From contig JASPKZ010001600.1 in the NCBI GenBank assembly GCA_030220185.1, forward strand, positions 901,001-965,000: DNA of 64,000 nucleotides, in the 5' to 3' direction. A program made the position numbers and the translations under genes. This DNA is from Diploptera punctata (Eukaryota > Arthropoda > Insecta > Blattodea > Blaberidae). The notes under the pieces are model-generated. The model saw nothing but the letters and a program-made list of their open reading frames with translations, was not told the DNA's origin and did no database searches. Below, one piece after another: positions 48,701-54,700 of the stretch (positions are counted from its first letter, which is position 1; every line of letters begins with the position of its first letter).

Positions 48701-51700
48701 CAGATTTTCATCCACTCCATGTCCTCCAGTCCTCTTGCTCTTATTTCTTAACATAATTACAAGATAATAAACAATGTCAAAAAAGTTTTTATGCTGTCTT
48801 GAAAGATTAGCTAAATTAGACTTACGAAGTATAGAAGTAAGGTGACGAAAACTAATATCTTTTAGACTGACAGTACACTATTTTGGAATTGAATGTGTAT
48901 GCCTGTACCGTAGACTACCCGCAGTCAAGGGGATGAAACTGGTCTTCTGCGCATCTGAGGCCATGCTTCAACCTTGATAGAACGGCCTATATTAGCATAT
49001 CAGTGAAAGGGTCGGTACCGACACAAACACCAACGACACGACCGGAATGAATGATCAGACCGTGAGCGAAGCGAATGTTCTTATTTTTATGACGGTTCTT
49101 AACCCATCCGACTCAAAAGACGACGTAGAGTCGCCGGCTGTTAAATTACCTTTAACTCATACATTTTGCAATATTTTGTACATCCTTTGGAAGGTTATCT
49201 TCTGTTAACATTTATTAATAGTAGAGGAATGTGTTTTTGCCTTCACTCTTATTGTAATCTCAAGTACCGTTATCTTTTGTTTGTTTTGAATGTTTGAAAA
49301 TAGATAATATAATGTACGTTAACTTAAATCCGATTTCTGGGAAGATTCATTGAGCATTTAAACCTGAAGCGAATGCGTTAATGAAAATCAAGCTCGTGTT
49401 AAATACAACATTTTATGCAAATCTAGCCTCTACTTTATTAATATTACAAAATTATATATTTTCCCCTATGATTGTGGGACATACTGTGCCGTCATTATTT
49501 TAGTAGGTTGGTCGATTGTTTAGCATTTCCAAGGCGACGTCTATTTGTTTGAAAAAAATGTTATAAGATGGATGAAAATTTTGCTGAGATGGATGGTATT
49601 GATGAAATTCCACCAGAAATTATGGAACAAGCAAATGTAATAGAACCATTATTGATTCCTAAAATTTTCAGAGCATCCATTCTGGCGAATAGCGGACTTC
49701 AGTGGAAGTCTGCAATGGTTGCGGAAGGGTATGTGGAAGTATCAATTCTGTGGCATCATGCATAAAACCCATAACCCTCAAATTAAAAAAAAAAGAGTTA
49801 ATATTATTAATGTAATATTGGAGCTGTCATTTATCATCCCTCAAATTTTGATTGCTGTACAATTAGTTAAACAGAAGATCCAGAGATGGACAACACATTG
49901 GAGGTTCACTTCAGATAGGAAACCTCCATGAATGAATCTTCATTTTTCTCAGAACTACTTAAATGAGTTTAATACACAATTGATCTTCTTGGTGATACAA
50001 TATTAAAATATATATACAGTCAATATGCCCATTTCACCAATAAATGTTTAAAATGGTCAACAAGTTTCTACAGCCAAGCTGTCATTCTCAAGACCAGATA
50101 TTGACTGAAGACAATATAGATAAAAAATAAAGATACAAATTCAGTTAAAAACAAACTACGTCACATGACGCAATCATTCACAAGTGAAAGTAAAACATAA
50201 TAAAACTAATCCTCTTTTTTATCAATGTTCTTTAGGAGCTCTTGAGGGGGCTGTACGGAATAGGGCCCCTTTTCTTTATTCATGATGTTTATCCTTATGG
50301 TGTTAAATTTTCCAAACTTTCAAGGACGTTAAGGAATTTGAAATCCCTGACCGAACGAACCAGCCTAAGATTACTTTTGTTGATAGCGTGACCGTACTCA
50401 GAAATATGCTGGGCAACTCCAGATTTTTCAATTCTGTTGAGTCTGAAATGGGCAATATGTTCATTAAATCTAGTTAAAATGGATCTTCTGGTTTGCCCAA
50501 CATATTTCAAGTCACAGTCATTGCATGCAATTTCATAAATCCCGGATTTCTCTATACAATCGACTTTATCTTTAGGGTTTCCAAGTAAACTATTTAATGT
50601 CAAAGTGGAAGTGAAAATCAATTTAGTATCTAGTCCTTTGAATATCTTGTTCAAACCTCTAGTTAAAGAGGGAACGTACGGCATAATAGCAAAATTAGCT
50701 TTATTAATAGGAGAATGGAAAGCTGTAGAATCCATAACAAGTTTTCTAAATTCAAATTTACGAATCAACTTATCAATAATATTTCCATTGAAACCATTAC
50801 ACTTAGCTATATCTTTAATGGTTTGTAATTCCTTATTATATCTATTTTTACTTAACGGAAAAGTGATAAGACGGTGAACTAAAAAATTGAAACTGGCCAT
50901 TTTATGTTGATTACAATGGTGAGAATCTGCCGGGATATATCTAAATGTACTGGTATCTTTTCTATAAATATCAAATTCCAATCTATAATTGTTTCTAATT
51001 ATTATCATATCTAAAAAAGGCAGCCTTCCATTCTCTTCCTCTTCATACGTAAAATTTATGCTGGGAGTTCGGTCATTTAATATTTCAACAAATTCCTGTA
51101 CATTACATTTTTTGGTATCAAAAATAGCAAAAATGTCGTCAACATATCTGAGCCAGACCCTTGGAAAGTAATCTAATTCCTTCCCAAGCTCCGTCTCAAA
51201 TCTGCTCATAAAAAGATCAGCTAGGAAAGGAGACAATGAATTACCCATTGCCGTTCCCTCCTTTTGTTCATAAAACTTATTGTTAAATTGAAAAATGTCT
51301 GATTCATGCAAAGTTCCGTTACTTGATATATTGATTGACAATATGGGGCTCCAATTTATTCTGTAGTAGTAGGTCTTCCAAGAAACTCAGCGTCTGAGGT
51401 ATAGGTATACTAGGAAAGAGAGATTTCACATCAAAAGAAATCAAAATCTCTCCATCCTTCAGCTCGATATTCTTGGTTTTCTCAATGAATTCCAACGAAT
51501 TCTTAACAGCAAAGCCGGGCTGTGGTAGGGGTAGATTACCAAACTCACAACTCAACCATTTAGAAATATTATAAGTGGGTGCAGATATAGCTGAAACTAT
51601 AGGTCTAACTAATTTACCCGGTTTGTGTATTTTTGGTAAACAGTACAATTTAGGTACCAGAGGATTCGAAATATGCAATTTGCGTTTTAATTCTTTAGTA

Positions 51701-54700
51701 ACCAGATGATTGCACGAATTCACAACATTAGTTACGTCCCTGATCATTTTAGGTAATGGATTTTATTAACAAACTGGTAAGGACCACCATTAATCATATC
51801 ATTAACACGATCATAGTAGTCCTGTTTATCCAAGACAACGACCCTATTCCCTTTATCAGCTTTCATGTAAAAGCAATCCCTTCTTCTCAAACCTTTATGA
51901 CTCTCTTGTTTTGTATATCAGTGCTATTTGATGATTTCTTAGTAGTAGCCAAATTCTTCGTAACGATCTGTTTGCTAAATTCTCTGATATATTGTTTTGT
52001 GGGTTCATTAAAATGTTTGATTGAAGATTCGATGCCAGCAATAACATTTTCAATTTCAGAATTGTGATCCGGTAAAGCAAATTTTAGGCCTTTATTTAAC
52101 AACTGCAGTTCTTGGTCATTAAAGGTTTGTGAAGAGAGATTCTCAACAATACTGACCCTATCGGAGCATACCCCGGACCCTCCCCTGCGATCAATAAGTT
52201 TTTTCAATTTAATCTGTTGGGAAGAACGTTTTTTCTGAACCTTAAAATTGATCGATCGAAACATATTTCTCTGAAATTCACACCAGTCTAAAATTCAAGT
52301 TCGGTAAGATGTGCTGTTAATATTTTCCATAGTTTATAAGATTGAATTTCCAATCTGCTCCTCTTCGAATAAAGGTATTTAATTTCGGAATCTAGCCACT
52401 TTTGTTTGGTAAATTTGGTTATTCTCTCTCTGTTTCTACAATTTTTTGACACATTTACTTGAATGAACTTTGGAAAAACTGATTCTTTTTTACAATTCTT
52501 CAAAAAGGCAATGTCCAAACCAATGAAACTTATTTTCATACTTATTTTATGGTATAGATTGTGATCAGATTTCCTAGTCATCATATTGAAATCAGTCTAA
52601 TAAATCACAATCTCGGTAACAATATCACTTACAAACACAGTGGTTATAAGCTGAACCTGAAGAAACCGGAGAGTAGAATACCAAGGTGTGATTGAGTTTG
52701 AAGATGAAGTTCGTAGTCGTTCAAAAGTCCAATTGTATTATCAAAATTATAACAGGTGATGTATTTGCTAACGATTAACAAATCCACTGTGTAGATGATT
52801 TGTTAATCGTTAGCAAATACATCACCTGTTATAATTTTGATAATACAATTGGACTTTTGAACGACTACGAACTTCATCTTCAAACTCAATCACACCTTGG
52901 TATTCTACTCTCCGGTTTCTTCAGGTTCAGCTTATAACCACTGTGTTTGTAAGTGATATTGTTACCGAGATTGTGATTTATTAGACTGATTTCAATATGA
53001 TGACTAGGAAATCTGATCACAATCTATACCATAAAATAAGTATGAAAATAAGTTTCATTGGTTTGGACATTGCCTTTTTGAAGAATTGTAAAAAAGAATC
53101 AGTTTTTCCAAAGTTCATTCAAGTAAATGTGTCAAAAAATTGTAGAAACAGAGAGAGAATAACCAAATTTACCAAACAAAAGTGGCTAGATTCCGAAATT
53201 AAATACCTTTATTCGAAGAGGAGCAGATTGGAAATTCAATCTTATAAACTATGGAAAATATTAACAGCACATCTTACCGAACTTGAATTTTTAGACTGGT
53301 GTGAATTTCAGAGAAATATGTTTCGATCGATCAATTTTAAGGTTCAGAAAAACGTTCTTCCCAACAGATTAAATTGAAAAAACTTATTGATCGCAGGGGA
53401 GGGTCCGGGGTATGCTCCGATAGGGTCAGTATTGTTGAGAATCTCTCTTCACAAACCTTTAATGACCAAGAACTGCAGTTGTTAAATAAAGGCCTAAAAT
53501 TTGCTTTACCGGATCACAATTCTGAAATTGAAAATGTTATTGCTGGCATCGAATCTTCAATCAAACATTTTAATGAACCCACAAAACAATATATCAGAGA
53601 ATTTAGCAACAGATCGTTACGAAGAATTTGGCTACTACTAAGAAATCATCAAATAGCACTGATATACAAAACAAGAGAGTCATTAAAGGTTTGAGAAGAA
53701 GGGATTGCTTTTACATGAAAGCTGATAAAGGGAATAGGGTCGTTGTCTTGGATAAACAGGACTACTATGATCGTGTTAATGATATGATTAATGGTGGTCC
53801 TTACCAGTTTGTTAATAAAAATCCATTACCTAAAATGATCAGGGACGTAACTAATGTTGTGAATTCGTGCAATCATCTGGTTACTAAAGAATTAAAACGC
53901 AAATTGCATATTTCGAATCCTCTGGTACCTAAATTGTACTGTTTACCAAAAATACACAAACCGGGTAAATTAGTTAGACCTATAGTTTCAGCTATATCTG
54001 CACCCACTTATAATATTTCTAAATGGTTGAGTTGTGAGTTTGGTAATCTACCCCTACCACAGCCCGGCTTTGCTGTTAAGAATTCGTTGGAATTCATTGA
54101 GAAAACCAAGAATATCGAGCTGAAGGATGGAGAGATTTTGATTTCTTTTGATGTGAAATCTCTCTTTCCTAGTATACCTATACCTCAGACGCTGAGTTTC
54201 TTGGAAGACCTACTACTACAGAATAAATTGGAGCCCCATATTGTCAATCAATATATCAAGTTAACGGAACTTTGCATGAATCAGAACATTTTTCAATTTA
54301 ACAATAAGTTTTATGAACAAAAGGAGGGAACGGCAATGGGTAATTCATTGTCTCCTTTCCTAGCTGATCTTTTTATGAGCAGATTTGAGACGGAGCTTGG
54401 GAAGGAATTAGATTACTTTCCAAGGGTCTGGCTCAGATATGTTGACGACATTTTTGCTATTTTTGATACCAAAAAATGTAATGTACAGGAATTTGTTGAA
54501 ATATTAAATGACCGAACTCCCAGCATAAATTTTACGTATGAAGAGGAAGAGAATGGAAGGCTGCCTTTTTTAGATATGATAATAATTAGAAACAATTATA
54601 GATTGGAATTTGATATTTATAGAAAAGATACCAGTACATTTAGATATATCCCGGCAGATTCTCACCATTGTAATCAACATAAAATGGCCAGTTTCAATTT

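Noticed and set aside
50605..51171. Plus-strand frames within the left Penelope arm, and their mirror frames at 54413-54979
   Set aside because: Antisense shadows of the RT gene.
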